This document shows, piece after piece, positions 32,620 through 41,664 of a stretch of DNA of 64,000 nucleotides. The DNA lies in assembly GCF_900176505.1 (NCBI RefSeq), contig NZ_FWYB01000015.1:62001-126000 (forward strand), written 5' to 3'. Below the pieces are notes generated by a model. It did no database searches, was not told the DNA's origin, and saw only the letters and a program-made list of their open reading frames with translations. Both the position numbers and the translations under genes were made by a program. How positions within the stretch are numbered: position 1 is the stretch's first letter; every line of letters starts with the position of its first letter. Source of the DNA: Pedobacter nyackensis. GTDB lineage: Bacteria; Bacteroidota; Bacteroidia; Sphingobacteriales; Sphingobacteriaceae.

Positions 32620-34503
32620 TTATAGGTATATCTCGCTGCCTTTCTCAGTGAATTCTTTAGATTTGGCAGCCATGCCTTTTTGAAGTGCTTCCTGCTCATC
32701 TACACCTTGTTTGGCTGCATATTCCCTTACATCCTGCGTTATCTTCATTGAGCAGAAGTTGGGACCGCACATCGAACAGAAGTGAGCGATTTTAGCACCA
32801 TCTGCAGGTAATGTCTCATCATGGAATTCTTTAGCGGTATCAGGATCGAGCGATAAGTTGAACTGATCTTCCCATCTAAATTCAAAGCGCGCTTTACTCA
32901 GGGCATTGTCGCGATATTGTGCGCCAGGATGTCCTTTGGCCAGATCGGCAGCATGTGCAGCAATTTTATAAGTGATCACGCCATCTTTCACATCCTTTTT
33001 GTTTGGTAAGCCCAGGTGCTCTTTAGGGGTCACATAGCAAAGCATCGCTGTACCAAACCAGCCAATCATGGCGGCTCCAATGGCCGATGTAATGTGGTCG
33101 TATCCCGGTGCGATATCCGTAGTTAGCGGACCTAAAGTATAGAATGGCGCTTCTGAGCAATGCTCAAGTTGTTTCTCCATATTCTCCTTAATCAAATGCA
33201 TTGGCACGTGTCCGGGACCTTCAATGATGGTTTGTATATCATGCTTCCAGGCAATTTTGGTCAGTTCACCAAGTGTTTCCAATTCACCAAACTGAGCCTC
33301 ATCATTGGCATCAGCAATACAACCCGGTCTAAGTCCGTCACCTAGTGAGAATGCTACATCGTAAGCCTTCATGATTTCACAGATTTCCTCAAAATGGGTG
33401 TATAGGAAATTCTCCTTATGATGGGCTAAACACCATTTTGCCATAATTGAGCCTCCACGCGATACGATTCCGGTTACCCTTTTAGCGGTTAGCGGTACAT
33501 AACGCAATAAAACCCCCGCATGAATGGTGAAGTAATCAACGCCTTGTTCAGCCTGCTCAATCAGGGTGTCCCTAAACAATTCCCAGGTGAGGTCTTCAGC
33601 CTTACCATTTACTTTTTCTAAAGCCTGGTAAATTGGAACTGTACCAATTGGAACAGGGGAGTTGCGGATGATCCATTCGCGGGTTTCGTGGATGTTTTTG
33701 CCGGTTGATAGATCCATGATGGTATCTGCGCCCCATCTACATGCCCAAACGGCTTTCTCTACTTCTTCCTCAATGGATGAAGTAACTGCCGAATTACCGA
33801 TGTTGGCATTGATTTTTACCAGGAAGTTGCGGCCAATAATCATTGGCTCTAATTCAGGGTGGTTGATGTTACAAGGTATTACAGCCCTTCCAGCAGCCAC
33901 TTCTGATCTCACAAATTCTGGGGTAATATAACCTTTAGGGGTATTGGCGCCAAAGCTATGACCTTTGTGCTGGTGGCTCATTACCTCGTATTGTGCGCCC
34001 AGTTGCTCATTTAACAGATCAATTCGTTGGTTCTCTCTAATGGCTATGTATTCCATCTCAGCAGTAATGATTCCTTTTCTGGCGTAGTGCATTTGAGATA
34101 CATTCATACCTTCTTTAGCCTTGTATGGTTTGTTTAGGTACGAAAACCTTAGAACATCCAGTTTCGAATCTGCCAGCCGTTGCTGTCCGTAGTCAGATGA
34201 AATCTCATCCAGTTGGTCTACATCTTGTCTGTCGGTAATCCATTTTTCTCTTAACCTGTTTAAGCCTTGTTTTACGTCAATGTTTGCTTCAGGATCTGTG
34301 TATGGACCACTTGTGTCATAAACTGTTACTGGAGGGTTTGGTTCTGTTAATCCGAAACCGTTATGTATCTTGGTTTCGCTTAAACTGATTTCACGCATGG
34401 CCACTTCGATGTCGTGTAGTTGTCCTTTAACATGTATTTTACGGGATGCCGGGAAAGGAGTACGGCTGATCACTTGTCCGTCTGGAATTTTTTCGGTTTT
34501 CAT
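32620..34503 (-). CDS. thiC: Phosphomethylpyrimidine synthase ThiC
   Basis: This 627-residue radical-SAM enzyme converts aminoimidazole ribotide to HMP phosphate. It has the N-terminal ThiC-associated region (GFGLTEPNPPVTVYDTSGPY), the core RKGIITAEMEYIAIREN, VNANIGNSAVTSS-type motif (here VKINANIGNSAVTSSI), GADTIMDLSTG, and the C-terminal cluster motif CSMCGPNFC. The long form is normal for this family. It follows thiS by 37 nt under the TPP riboswitch. Confidence 0.97.
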   Translation of the reverse strand: MKTEKIPDGQVISRTPFPASRKIHVKGQLHDIEVAMREISLSETKIHNGFGLTEPNPPVTVYDTSGPYTDPEANIDVKQGLNRLREKWITDRQDVDQLDEISSDYGQQRLADSKLDVLRFSYLNKPYKAKEGMNVSQMHYARKGIITAEMEYIAIRENQRIDLLNEQLGAQYEVMSHQHKGHSFGANTPKGYITPEFVRSEVAAGRAVIPCNINHPELEPMIIGRNFLVKINANIGNSAVTSSIEEEVEKAVWACRWGADTIMDLSTGKNIHETREWIIRNSPVPIGTVPIYQALEKVNGKAEDLTWELFRDTLIEQAEQGVDYFTIHAGVLLRYVPLTAKRVTGIVSRGGSIMAKWCLAHHKENFLYTHFEEICEIMKAYDVAFSLGDGLRPGCIADANDEAQFGELETLGELTKIAWKHDIQTIIEGPGHVPMHLIKENMEKQLEHCSEAPFYTLGPLTTDIAPGYDHITSAIGAAMIGWFGTAMLCYVTPKEHLGLPNKKDVKDGVITYKIAAHAADLAKGHPGAQYRDNALSKARFEFRWEDQFNLSLDPDTAKEFHDETLPADGAKIAHFCSMCGPNFCSMKITQDVREYAAKQGVDEQEALQKGMAAKSKEFTEKGSEIYL

Positions 34504-34540
34504 ATTTTTAAATTATAATGAAGGATTGGTTTTTATAGAT

Positions 34541-34744
34541 TTATCCGCCTTGAGTGGCTTTTATGAGCATAACCTGATCGCCTTCTTTTAAAAGATGGCC
34601 TGACCAGTCAGATTTAGAAACAATAGTTTGATTGATGGCAACGGCAATGCCTTTCGCCTCGCCGGAAAGCACAATAGAAAGCATTTGTTCAACAGAACAA
34701 GTGTCTTTAAGCTGATGTAATTGTTGATTTATAGTTATTTCCAT
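34541..34744 (-). CDS. thiS: Sulfur carrier protein ThiS
   Basis: This 67-residue ubiquitin-like protein ends in the required Gly-Gly (KATQGG), which ThiF adenylates and which carries the thiocarboxylate to ThiG. The AIAVNQ-type motif appears as IAVAINQTIVSKSDW. It is the first gene of the operon, directly downstream of the riboswitch. Confidence 0.93.
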   Translation of the reverse strand: MEITINQQLHQLKDTCSVEQMLSIVLSGEAKGIAVAINQTIVSKSDWSGHLLKEGDQVMLIKATQGG

Positions 34745-34791
34745 AATTTAAAAAAAAATAGAAAAACTATAGGATTGCCTGTAGCAGGAAT

Positions 34792-34816
34792 GGAAAAAGA
34801 ACAACAAGGAGTTGCT
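34792..34816 (-). terminator. Possible expression-platform hairpin of the TPP riboswitch
   Basis: On the minus strand AGCAAC and GTTGTT (34811-34816 with 34800-34805) form a 6-bp stem with one G-U pair. It is followed by CTTTTTCC, immediately after the aptamer and before thiS. It could be the TPP-dependent terminator. The stem is short, so control by another structure is possible. Confidence 0.4.
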
Positions 34817-34820
34817 CTTA

Positions 34821-34890
34821 CTTTTCCCTTCGGCAGTACTAACTGCATCAGGTTCAAAGGGTATATCTCAGCGCAAGGCACCCCTAAAGT
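34821..34890 (-). promoter_or_regulatory. TPP riboswitch (THI element)
   Basis: Read on the minus strand, the segment contains the conserved TPP aptamer blocks in order: AGGGGTGCC, GCTGAGA, ACCC then TTGAACCTGATGCAG, GTACTGC and GAAGGGAA. The aptamer lies about 80 nt before thiS and should repress the whole thi operon when thiamine diphosphate is abundant. Confidence 0.94.
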
Positions 34891-34995
34891 TTTTTGTAAA
34901 TCTAGTTTATTTTTTTTAAATTCCTAATGGGTATTAAAAATCAATGATTTACTCCCGTTTGACAGTATTAAAAAAAATACCAGCGAATGAATTGC

Positions 34996-35003
34996 TAGCT
35001 TTG
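34996..35003 (+). promoter_or_regulatory. Minus-7 element that decides the start of the MFS gene
   Basis: TAGCTTTG is a full TAnnTTTG match 18 nt before the ATG at 35022. It would start transcription near 35009, downstream of the alternative ATG at 34944, and therefore favours the shorter protein. Confidence 0.45.
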
Positions 35004-35021
35004 CGGCGCAATACCTCTGTA

Positions 35022-36173
35022 ATGATTTCTACAACAAAACACCGTTTCTATTTAAGTCTGTTTTTCTTTATGTCGGGCTTAAGTTTTTCAACCTGGGCTT
35101 CCAGGATTCCCACAATTAAAGCCGCTTTTGATTTTAATGAGGCTGAATTAGGGAGTATTTTATTGGCATTGCCAATTGGCTCACTGCTGGGTTTACCGCT
35201 TTCTGGCTGGCTGGTGTCGAAGTACAATAGTCGGGTTCCATTAACGGTAGGATATGGGCTTAATGCCTTTTCACTGGCATTTATTGGTTTTGCTCACAAT
35301 ACTTTTACTTTAGTAGTGGCGGTGGTTTTATTTGCCTTTACAACGCGAATTTTTAATATCTCAGTAAATACCCAGGCACTTACCTTGCAAAAGCAGTTCG
35401 AAAAGAAGATCGTTGGTTCTTTTCATGGATACTGGAGTATAGGCGGAATAGCTGGTATTCTGTTATCTACGCTTTTATTGGGGCTGGATGTTTCTATACA
35501 CGTTCACTTTGCGGTGGTTGCCGTTGTAATGCTTGTGGTAACCTTGTATTCGTATCAATTCTTACTAAAGGGGGATCGTGCGGAGACGGGGAACAAACTC
35601 ATACTAAGTAAGCCTGATCCCTATATATTTTACCTGGGTATGGTTGTTTTTCTCTGTGCGATATGTGAAGGGGGGATGTTCGACTGGAGTGGGATTTACT
35701 TCCAGGAGATTATAAAAGTGGAAATTTTTACTTACGGGTATCTGATTTTTATGACTTTTATGGCGACCTCAAGATTTCTTTCGGATTTGATTGTAGCCCG
35801 CTTCGGGATGGCCAAAACTTATATCATGAGTGCATTGTGCATCATTTTTGGGATTGGTCTTGCTGTTGTTTTTCCGCTTTTCTGGCCAGCTATGATTGGC
35901 TTTTCATTGGTAGGATTTGGTACAGCTGCGATTATTCCAATGTCGTATGCATTGGCTGGCGCATCGAAAAAATATTCTGCGGGAATGGCCATTTCTATCA
36001 TTGCAACCTATTCGATTACAGGAATGCTGTTAGGTCCACCGTTAATCGGATACCTGGCGCATGCATTTAATTTAAGGGTATCCTTTGTCATATTTGCCTT
36101 GTGTGGGGTATTATTGATTCCCATCACACAAATGTTCTTTAAACATCAAAAGCTTTCAGATAAAACTGATTAA
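35022..36173 (+). CDS. MFS transporter, FucP/YbjJ-like
   Basis: This protein of 383 residues has about twelve membrane segments, starting with YLSLFFFMSGLSFSTWASRIP, a motif typical of the YbjJ-like branch of the major facilitator superfamily. The region FAFTTRIFNISVNTQALTL is the central conserved stretch. The substrate is not evident. Position next to the thiamine operon on the opposite strand could hint at a vitamin precursor, but this is speculative. An upstream ATG at 34944 would add 26 residues; the internal start is preferred because a minus-7 element lies between them and the family begins near this point. Confidence 0.78.
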   Translation: MISTTKHRFYLSLFFFMSGLSFSTWASRIPTIKAAFDFNEAELGSILLALPIGSLLGLPLSGWLVSKYNSRVPLTVGYGLNAFSLAFIGFAHNTFTLVVAVVLFAFTTRIFNISVNTQALTLQKQFEKKIVGSFHGYWSIGGIAGILLSTLLLGLDVSIHVHFAVVAVVMLVVTLYSYQFLLKGDRAETGNKLILSKPDPYIFYLGMVVFLCAICEGGMFDWSGIYFQEIIKVEIFTYGYLIFMTFMATSRFLSDLIVARFGMAKTYIMSALCIIFGIGLAVVFPLFWPAMIGFSLVGFGTAAIIPMSYALAGASKKYSAGMAISIIATYSITGMLLGPPLIGYLAHAFNLRVSFVIFALCGVLLIPITQMFFKHQKLSDKTD

Positions 36174-36227
36174 TTCGTTTTACCTGAAAGCCTTTGGTTG
36201 GTTTATTTAATTTTTTAGTTTACTGTT

Positions 36228-36632
36228 TTAGCCATGTTGAATAGCCTCATTGGCTTCATCAGCAGCTTCCCTTATGCCTGATTTTACTTTTCCTAAGTTA
36301 GCATCTTTGAAGTCTTTAAAATCCTGCGATACCTCATTGGCCTTACTTTTTATATTGTCAACAACGCGGTCTTTTAGGCCAACCAAATCATTTTTTTGTG
36401 TAGATATACGTTCCTTCATGGTATGAAGGGTATCCTTAATGTTTCCTGCTGCGTCTGACGCTTTATCGGAAATTCGTCCTCTTGTTCTTTTACCGCTTTC
36501 AGGGGCAAATAGCACACCCAATACCGCACCAACTGCAAGTCCGGTTAATAAGGCTACAATTGCGCCAGAACTATCAGTCGGTTTATATGACATATTTGAT
36601 AAGCGGTCGGAAACTAGTTTTCTGTAATTCAT
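36228..36632 (-). CDS. YtxH-domain stress protein
   Basis: This 134-residue protein has a glycine-rich membrane segment (GAIVALLTGLAVGAVLGVLFAPESGKRTRG) diagnostic of the YtxH family. An amphipathic helical tail with repeated lysine/aspartate and alanine-rich turns follows (KDTLHTMKERI, DLVGLKDRVVDNIKSKA). YtxH proteins are membrane-associated and often general-stress induced; the molecular function is unknown. Confidence 0.85.
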   Translation of the reverse strand: MNYRKLVSDRLSNMSYKPTDSSGAIVALLTGLAVGAVLGVLFAPESGKRTRGRISDKASDAAGNIKDTLHTMKERISTQKNDLVGLKDRVVDNIKSKANEVSQDFKDFKDANLGKVKSGIREAADEANEAIQHG

Positions 36633-37038
36633 AACTTCTTTTATTGAGGTAAAACATCTTTTGTCTTAATAAACACAGGGCAGGCTATAGTGTTTTAATA
36701 AAAAAATAATCTGTTAGAGATTGAATCCAATTTTGCTTTGACAATGATGTGTTTTCTTTTGTTTTACCTCAGATTTGGATAACCCTTGATTAACCTTTGG
36801 GTAAGGGTTGGTTAACCCTTGCTATACCCCAAGGCTTAATGAATGCTTATTCATCCCTTACTCAACAGCTACTCAATGACGAGTGCATGTTGTCTTTGTC
36901 CCGCGATAAGTTTGCATAGTTTACCAGTAATTATATAGCATTCATATCGAATGCAAAATTTACCTAATAAAGACTAATCGGGGATAATTTATTACCTAAT
37001 TTTGCATCGTGTATTTATTACACTAACTGCCGTACAAA
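36633..37038. other. Intergenic region with alternative hairpins and a candidate operator
   Basis: These 406 nt contain no gene. Present are AACCCTT (36781-36787), AAGGGTT (36803-36809) and AACCCTT (36814-36820), where the middle arm can pair with either neighbour. Further on are GCATTC/GAATGC and ATGCAAAAT/ATTTTGCAT inverted repeats (36939-37007) around the promoter of the next gene. Confidence 0.5.
36951..37007 (+). promoter_or_regulatory. Promoter with inverted-repeat operator of the AraJ-like exporter gene
   Basis: TAATTTTG (36997-37004) is a full TAnnTTTG minus-7 element, 34 nt before the ATG. ATGCAAAAT (36951-36959) and ATTTTGCAT (36999-37007) are a perfect 9-bp inverted repeat 39 nt apart; the right arm covers the minus-7 element. 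This suggests repressor control, inferred from layout. Confidence 0.45.
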
Positions 37039-38196
37039 ATGAAGAAAAGCTTACTTGCACTAACACTTGGGGGATTAGGAATTGGCATCACTGAATTTGT
37101 GATGATGGGCTTGCTGCCTGATATTGCTAAAGATTTATCGATCACTATTCCTCAAGCGGGGCATCTGATTTCCGCTTATGCGCTGGGGGTGGTGATAGGC
37201 GCTCCGGTTTTAGTGGCCATTGCTGGAAGTTATCCTCCAAAAAAGATATTAATGGCTTTGATGATGATGTTTGTTGCTTTCAACGCATTATCAGCGTTTG
37301 CTCCGGATTATAGCACAATGTTTATTGCGCGTTTACTTGCAGGCTTGCCTCATGGCGCTTTTTTTGGTGTGGGATCTGTAGTTGCCAGTAAACTGGCTGA
37401 AAAAGGGAAAGCTGCGCAGGCGGTCTCCCTGATGTTTGCTGGTTTAACTATTGCCAATGTCATCGGGGTTCCGCTTGGCACCTATATTGGCCACAATTAT
37501 TCCTGGAGATACACCTTTGTCATCATTGTTGCAGTAGGTTTAATCACCCTTTTAAGTCTGAAGGTTTGGATGCCTGTTATGAAGGCAACCAAGGATAGGG
37601 ATTTAAAGAAAGAACTTGGATTTTTTAAATTACCTGAGGCCTGGTTAATCATTCTGATGATCGCAATCGGAACGGGTGGCTTGTTCTCCTGGTACAGTTA
37701 TATTGCACCTTTGCTGACTGACGTTTCAGGTTTTTCTTCTGATTCTATTACTTACATCCTTGTTTTGGCAGGTTTAGGTATGTTGGTAGGTAATTTTATA
37801 GGTGGTAAGCTGGCCGATAAATTTTCCCCGGCAAAAGCCTCAGTTTCTCTGTTAATCACAATGGCTATTTCGCTGGTTTTTGTTTATTTTGTTTCTGATA
37901 ATCAAACGCTTTCTTTGGTAATGACTTTCGTTACCGGTGCTGTGGCTTTTGCTTTAGCTGCGCCAATTCAGATGTTGATGATCAACACGGCCAAAGGATC
38001 TGAAATGCTGGCTGCTTCTGTAAGTCAGGCTAGTTTCAACATTGGTAATGCTTTAGGGGCGTTTTTAGGTGGCTTACCATTGGCGGCAGGATATGGTTAT
38101 ACCTCACCTGTAACAGTGGGCACGCTAATGGCCTTAACAGGAGCGCTGTTCGCATGGGTACTGATTGCCAGAACCAAAAGAATGGCTGTGAATTAA
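37039..38196 (+). CDS. AraJ-like MFS exporter
   Basis: This 385-residue membrane protein has twelve predicted segments. The N-terminus (LALTLGGLGIGITEFVMMGLLPDIAKDL) and the motif FIARLLAGLPHGAFFGVGSVVA are characteristic of the AraJ/YdhP sugar and drug efflux branch of the MFS DHA1 family. The substrate cannot be told. The upstream inverted repeats overlapping its minus-7 element suggest that expression is inducible. Confidence 0.88.
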   Translation: MKKSLLALTLGGLGIGITEFVMMGLLPDIAKDLSITIPQAGHLISAYALGVVIGAPVLVAIAGSYPPKKILMALMMMFVAFNALSAFAPDYSTMFIARLLAGLPHGAFFGVGSVVASKLAEKGKAAQAVSLMFAGLTIANVIGVPLGTYIGHNYSWRYTFVIIVAVGLITLLSLKVWMPVMKATKDRDLKKELGFFKLPEAWLIILMIAIGTGGLFSWYSYIAPLLTDVSGFSSDSITYILVLAGLGMLVGNFIGGKLADKFSPAKASVSLLITMAISLVFVYFVSDNQTLSLVMTFVTGAVAFALAAPIQMLMINTAKGSEMLAASVSQASFNIGNALGAFLGGLPLAAGYGYTSPVTVGTLMALTGALFAWVLIARTKRMAVN

Positions 38197-38247
38197 CCCT
38201 TTTTGTTTTTTTTAATTCGTAATTTTAATTTACCTAAAATGGTATTT

Positions 38248-38817
38248 ATGGAAGCGGATTACCTATCAAGTGTTAAAAAGCAATTTGAGTATTATAAAAT
38301 ATTGGGCGAAAGGACAATGGAACAAGTCTCGGAAGCGCAATTGTTCTGGCAATATAATGCCGATAGCAATAGTATTGCTACCATTGTAAAGCATCTTTCC
38401 GGTAATATGATTTCGCGCTGGACGGACTTCCTGACTTCGGACGGAGAGAAGGCGACGCGTAACAGGGAAACAGAATTTGATAATGATGTTCCTACTAAAG
38501 CTGCTGTACTAGAACTTTGGAATGATGGCTGGAAGTGTTTTCTGGATACTTTATATGCGTTAAAAGATGAGGACTTAGGGAAGGAAATCTTTATACGTAA
38601 CATGGGACATACGGTTACCGAGGCCATTAATCGACAACTTGCTCATTATCCATATCACATCGGACAAATGGTGTTTATAGGAAAAATGCTGTGTGGCGAA
38701 AAATGGGTTTCTTTATCTATTCCCAAAGGTAAATCTGAGTCTTATAATGCCGATAAATTTGCTCAGCCCAAACATAAAGAACACTTCACCAAAGAGTTTA
38801 TCGAAAAAAAGAAATAA
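38248..38817 (+). CDS. DinB-like protein (DUF1572)
   Basis: This 189-residue protein begins at MEADYL; the frame extends upstream only to a TTG at 38203, so the ATG at 38248 is preferred. It is a four-helix DinB/YfiT-like protein with metal-binding histidines expected in SIATIVKHLSGNM and RQLAHYPYHIGQMVFIGK. DUF1572 members of this superfamily may act as thiol-dependent transferases or hydrolases; the reaction here is unknown. It follows the exporter gene closely and may be cotranscribed. Confidence 0.82.
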   Translation: MEADYLSSVKKQFEYYKILGERTMEQVSEAQLFWQYNADSNSIATIVKHLSGNMISRWTDFLTSDGEKATRNRETEFDNDVPTKAAVLELWNDGWKCFLDTLYALKDEDLGKEIFIRNMGHTVTEAINRQLAHYPYHIGQMVFIGKMLCGEKWVSLSIPKGKSESYNADKFAQPKHKEHFTKEFIEKKK

Positions 38818-38875
38818 TAAAGAAGCATATTCTATTGCTTTTTATTCTAGTATAAATATTTAATTTTTTGCTTTT

Positions 38876-41020
38876 ATGAAACCAATTACCCGGAAAGGCT
38901 TGTTACTTTTGGCTATATTATCACCCATAATGGCCGACGCACAATTGAAGAATACACAAAAACCTGTAATGACTTACCCTGAGACAAAGAAAGAAGACAT
39001 AAAAGATAATTATTTTGGAACTGAAGTAGTAGACCCATACCGTTGGCTGGAAGATGACCGGTCGGAGGAGACTAAAGCCTGGGTGATAGCACAAAATGCC
39101 GTTTCGCAAAAGTACATGGCACAGATTCCTTACCGCAATCAGATTAAAACGCGTTTAACTCATTTGATGAACTACGAGAAGTACTCGCAACCTTTTAAAG
39201 AAGGCCCGTATACTTACTATTATAAGAATACGGGGTTACAAAACCAAAGTGTATTGTATCGTCAGAAAGAAGGAGGGGAACCTGAGATTTTCCTTGATCC
39301 AAATACTTTTTCTAAGGACGCTACCACTTCCTTGGCTAGTATTGATTTTTCTAAGGATGGCAGCATTTGTGCTTATCAACTATCTGCAGGTGGTTCAGAC
39401 TGGACAACCGTAGTGGTAATGAAAACTGCTGATAAAACAATCGTTGGTGATGCGCTTGTGGATGTGAAGTTCTCGGGCATCGCCTGGCAGGGAAATGAAG
39501 GTTTTTATTATTCCAGCTATGATAAGCCCAAGGAGGGTAGTCAGTTGTCGGGCCTTACTCAATACCATAAAGTATATTTCCATAAGTTAGGAACGGATCA
39601 AAAAGATGATGTGCTGATATTCGGTGGTGAAAAAACTCCACGCAGGTATGTAGGAGCTGATCTTACGGAGGATGAGCGTTACCTGATCATTTCGGCAGCA
39701 AATACAACCTCCGGCAATGAGCTTTATATCAAAGACCTTAATAAGCCGAATTCGGCTATTGTCAATGTAGTGGATAACTTTGATCAAAATCATTCCATTA
39801 TTGATAATGAAGGTAGCAAACTCTATATCTATACTAATTTAAAGGCGCCAAACGGTCGTGTGGTTACTGTTGATGCTGCAGATCCCAGACCGGCAAACTG
39901 GAAGGTTTTGATTAAAGAAACCAAGAATGTTTTAACGCCTTCGGCAGGCGGCGGTAAGCTGTTTGCTAATTATATTGTAGATGCGGTGACTAAGGTTTTT
40001 CAATACGATAGAGGCGGTAAGTTCGAACATGAAATTGAACTTCCTGGATTGGGAACCGCTATTGGTTTTAGCAGTAAGGAAAAAGAAAAGGAGTTGTTTT
40101 ATACTTTTACCTCCTACGTTTACCCCACTACGATTTTTAAATACGACATCAGCACGGGTAAATCTACTTTGTACAAGAAATCAGGTGTAGATTTTGATCC
40201 TTTAAAATACGAGTCGCAGCAATTTTTCTATACTTCGAAGGATGGTACCAAAGTACCTGTAATAGTTACCTATAGAAAGGGAATTGAGCTGGACGGTAAA
40301 AATGCAACCGTTTTATATGGTTATGGAGGCTTTAACATTAGTCTTACACCTGCTTTTAGCACATCCGTAGTAGCTTTGTTGGAGCAGGGGGGAATTTATG
40401 CAGTAGCTAATCTACGTGGCGGAGGCGAATACGGAGAGGCATGGCATGTTGGGGGTACAAAATTGCAAAAGCAAAATGTATTTGATGATTTTATTGCTGC
40501 AGCCGAATTCCTGATTGCGAAGAAATACACATCTAAAGATTACCTGGCTATAATGGGTGGCTCTAATGGCGGATTGCTGGTCGGTGCTGTTATGGCGCAG
40601 CGTCCGGAATTGTTTAAGGTTGCTTTTCCGGCTGTAGGGGTGCTGGACATGTTGCGTTACCATAAATTCACATCAGGCGCAGGTTGGGCATATGATTATG
40701 GTACTTCTGAGGATAACAAAGCGATGTTTGAATATTTGTATAAATATTCTCCGGTGCATGCTTTGAAGCTGGGAGTTTCATACCCAGCAACATTAGTTAC
40801 CACTGCGGATCATGACGATAGGGTTGTACCTGCACATTCTTTTAAGTTCGCTGCTACCTTGCAAAAAGATCAGGGAGGTAAGGCTCCGGTCCTGATCAGT
40901 ATTCAAACCAATGCAGGTCATGGTGCCGGAAAACCTACAGACAAAGCTATTGAAGAGATTGCGGATAAGTGGGCCTTTATGTTTTACAATATGGGGCTGA
41001 CGTATAAGACGGTAGAATAG
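38876..41020 (+). CDS. Prolyl oligopeptidase (S9A), exported
   Basis: This 714-residue peptidase has an N-terminal signal peptide (GLLLLAILSPIMADA), then the S9A propeller start YPETKKEDIKDNYFGTEVVD and PYRWLEDD. The C-terminal alpha/beta hydrolase domain holds catalytic S563 (GGSNGG), the aspartate in TADHDDRVVP and the histidine in NAGHGAGK. It cleaves after proline in short peptides, presumably in the periplasm. Length is normal. Confidence 0.94.
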   Translation: MKPITRKGLLLLAILSPIMADAQLKNTQKPVMTYPETKKEDIKDNYFGTEVVDPYRWLEDDRSEETKAWVIAQNAVSQKYMAQIPYRNQIKTRLTHLMNYEKYSQPFKEGPYTYYYKNTGLQNQSVLYRQKEGGEPEIFLDPNTFSKDATTSLASIDFSKDGSICAYQLSAGGSDWTTVVVMKTADKTIVGDALVDVKFSGIAWQGNEGFYYSSYDKPKEGSQLSGLTQYHKVYFHKLGTDQKDDVLIFGGEKTPRRYVGADLTEDERYLIISAANTTSGNELYIKDLNKPNSAIVNVVDNFDQNHSIIDNEGSKLYIYTNLKAPNGRVVTVDAADPRPANWKVLIKETKNVLTPSAGGGKLFANYIVDAVTKVFQYDRGGKFEHEIELPGLGTAIGFSSKEKEKELFYTFTSYVYPTTIFKYDISTGKSTLYKKSGVDFDPLKYESQQFFYTSKDGTKVPVIVTYRKGIELDGKNATVLYGYGGFNISLTPAFSTSVVALLEQGGIYAVANLRGGGEYGEAWHVGGTKLQKQNVFDDFIAAAEFLIAKKYTSKDYLAIMGGSNGGLLVGAVMAQRPELFKVAFPAVGVLDMLRYHKFTSGAGWAYDYGTSEDNKAMFEYLYKYSPVHALKLGVSYPATLVTTADHDDRVVPAHSFKFAATLQKDQGGKAPVLISIQTNAGHGAGKPTDKAIEEIADKWAFMFYNMGLTYKTVE

Positions 41021-41027
41021 AGTAATA

Positions 41028-41516
41028 CTACTTTCCGTTTATTCTGTTAAAGAATTTAGGCACGTCGCGCTCATTGCTAGAGTAAAACTCGAGTTTTTTA
41101 TCTTTACCGTATAAGTATAGGGAAGGATATTGTTGAGGATGAAACAGTGGAACAAATACATGGTCACGGTCTTGTAATACCGTAACATTTTTCATGTCTT
41201 TTAATGGCTTTCCAAAGTTGTCCATGAAATAATTGATAGAACGGAATTCGTCCTGAGAAACAAGATATAGGTTGGCTTCGGCCAACTCTTTGCTTCTTTT
41301 AGATAGGTTTGAAGCTACTTTTTGGCAATGATCACAGGTTGCATCAAATAGGATGATAAGCGATTTAGGTCCCTTAGCAATTTTATCTGTAGAAAAGGTG
41401 GTCCCATCCGCTTTATAGAAAATGGCTCTTGGCATATCGGTTCCGGGTATTGGTTTTTGTGCCATTGCAGTTATTGAACCAACTGTGATGAAAAGGGCAA
41501 GGAATAATTGTTTCAT
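41028..41516 (-). CDS. Exported thioredoxin-like protein with CDHC motif
   Basis: This 162-residue protein starts with a signal peptide (LFLALFITVGSITAMA). The thioredoxin-like fold carries the redox motif FDATCDHCQK and a cis-proline-type region (QQYPSLYLYG). It may reduce or isomerise disulfides in the periplasm, but the partner is unknown. It is convergent with the peptidase gene, with only 7 nt between stop codons. Confidence 0.82.
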   Translation of the reverse strand: MKQLFLALFITVGSITAMAQKPIPGTDMPRAIFYKADGTTFSTDKIAKGPKSLIILFDATCDHCQKVASNLSKRSKELAEANLYLVSQDEFRSINYFMDNFGKPLKDMKNVTVLQDRDHVFVPLFHPQQYPSLYLYGKDKKLEFYSSNERDVPKFFNRINGK

Positions 41517-41624
41517 AGCTATAGTTTTAGATATAGAGTTGCTAATATCTGTTTTATTTCAAAATTCTCCTGACATTTTTCCTTTTGATTTGTTAAGTAC
41601 TTAATAAGTATATTTTTTTAATAT

Positions 41625-41664
41625 AAAATCAGAAAAGGCCTGTAAACAGGCCTTTTCTGATTTT
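41625..41664. terminator. Strong 18-bp terminator hairpin
   Basis: A perfect 18-bp stem pairs 41625-41642 with 41647-41664 around TAAA. On the minus strand it is followed by a T-rich stretch. It overlaps the last codon of the histidine kinase gene and terminates the three-gene two-component operon. Confidence 0.9.

Noticed and set aside
31989..32699. Longer reading of the TenI-like protein from 32699
   Set aside because: It would overlap thiC by 80 nt, and the extra residues do not resemble the family; the ATG at 32592-32594 begins exactly at the first beta strand.
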